A DNA stretch of 5,528 nucleotides from Candidatus Aminicenantota bacterium. GTDB lineage: Bacteria > Acidobacteriota > Aminicenantia > Aminicenantales > Saccharicenantaceae. Made by a program: the position numbers and the translations under genes. Of the stretch, positions 5,488 through 5,528 are shown in pieces. The notes beneath the pieces were generated by a model, which worked only from the letters and a program-made list of their open reading frames with translations, made no database searches and had not been told where the DNA came from. The stretch is taken from assembly GCA_011048485.1 (NCBI GenBank), contig DSDX01000352.1, forward strand, positions 1 to 5,528. Direction: 5' to 3'. Positions within the stretch are counted from its first letter, which is position 1; each line of letters begins with the position of its first letter.

Positions 5488-5528
5488 GTGATCCAGATTC
5501 AATTTTTTGGATGCCGATGAAGAAATCC

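Noticed and set aside
5476..5510. AT-rich tract with T9 and T6 runs as a possible transfer or attachment scar
   Set aside because: No direct repeats, integrase, tRNA end or insertion-sequence ends are present. An intergenic region with a weak terminator explains it.
5511..5528. Possible start of a further plus-strand gene (ATG at 5511 or 5517, reading MPMKKS)
   Set aside because: Only six codons are visible and no clear ribosome site precedes them, so it cannot be called. The basic KK after the start would suit an exported protein or pilin if the frame continues.

Overview
The window is a GC-rich bacterial fragment holding most of one tightly packed minus-strand operon for the cytoplasmic and inner-membrane part of a type IV pilus / type II secretion type machine. 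At the right end there is one small divergent gene. Strong G/C third-position bias and a PilMNOP-type alignment complex point to a high-GC bacterium with an outer membrane. The PilN start motif (LNLASRP in place of INLLP) gives a weak impression of Acidobacteriota or relatives, but the sequence alone does not settle the lineage.

Layout, in the order of transcription (right to left): a sigma70-like promoter (about 5131-5096); pilC/gspF, the polytopic platform protein (5069-3861); pilB/gspE, the assembly ATPase (3839-2238, GTG start); a divergent pilM-like gene (2233-1304); pilN (1307-741); pilO (757-197); and the first 69 codons of a PilP/GspC-like exported protein (207-1), cut by the left edge. 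Spacings are 21 bp, 4 bp, then overlaps of 4, 17 and 11 bp, so the set is almost certainly one transcript with translational coupling. No pilin, secretin, retraction ATPase (PilT) or prepilin peptidase lies in the window; they may lie to the left or elsewhere.

How the parts fit: PilB hydrolyses ATP under the membrane and drives PilC, which builds or extracts the pilin/pseudopilin filament. PilM binds the cytoplasmic N-terminus of PilN. PilN and PilO form a periplasmic coiled-coil/ferredoxin-like heterodimer. A PilP-like protein links these to the outer-membrane secretin. Here the PilM-like subunit seems to have lost all recognisable actin-like nucleotide-binding motifs, which makes it resemble the cytoplasmic half of GspL; PilM plus PilN together correspond to a split GspL.

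Right end (5070-5528): a back-to-back promoter region in which two consensus TTGACA -35 boxes form a perfect 8-bp inverted repeat, one serving the pilus operon and one serving a 91-residue predicted exported protein of unknown function (5200-5475). The predicted transcription start of that gene falls on or next to its GTG codon and there is no Shine-Dalgarno sequence, so leaderless translation is possible. The last 50 bases are AT-rich and contain a weak terminator candidate. I saw no RNA genes, mobile elements, CRISPR arrays or long repeats.
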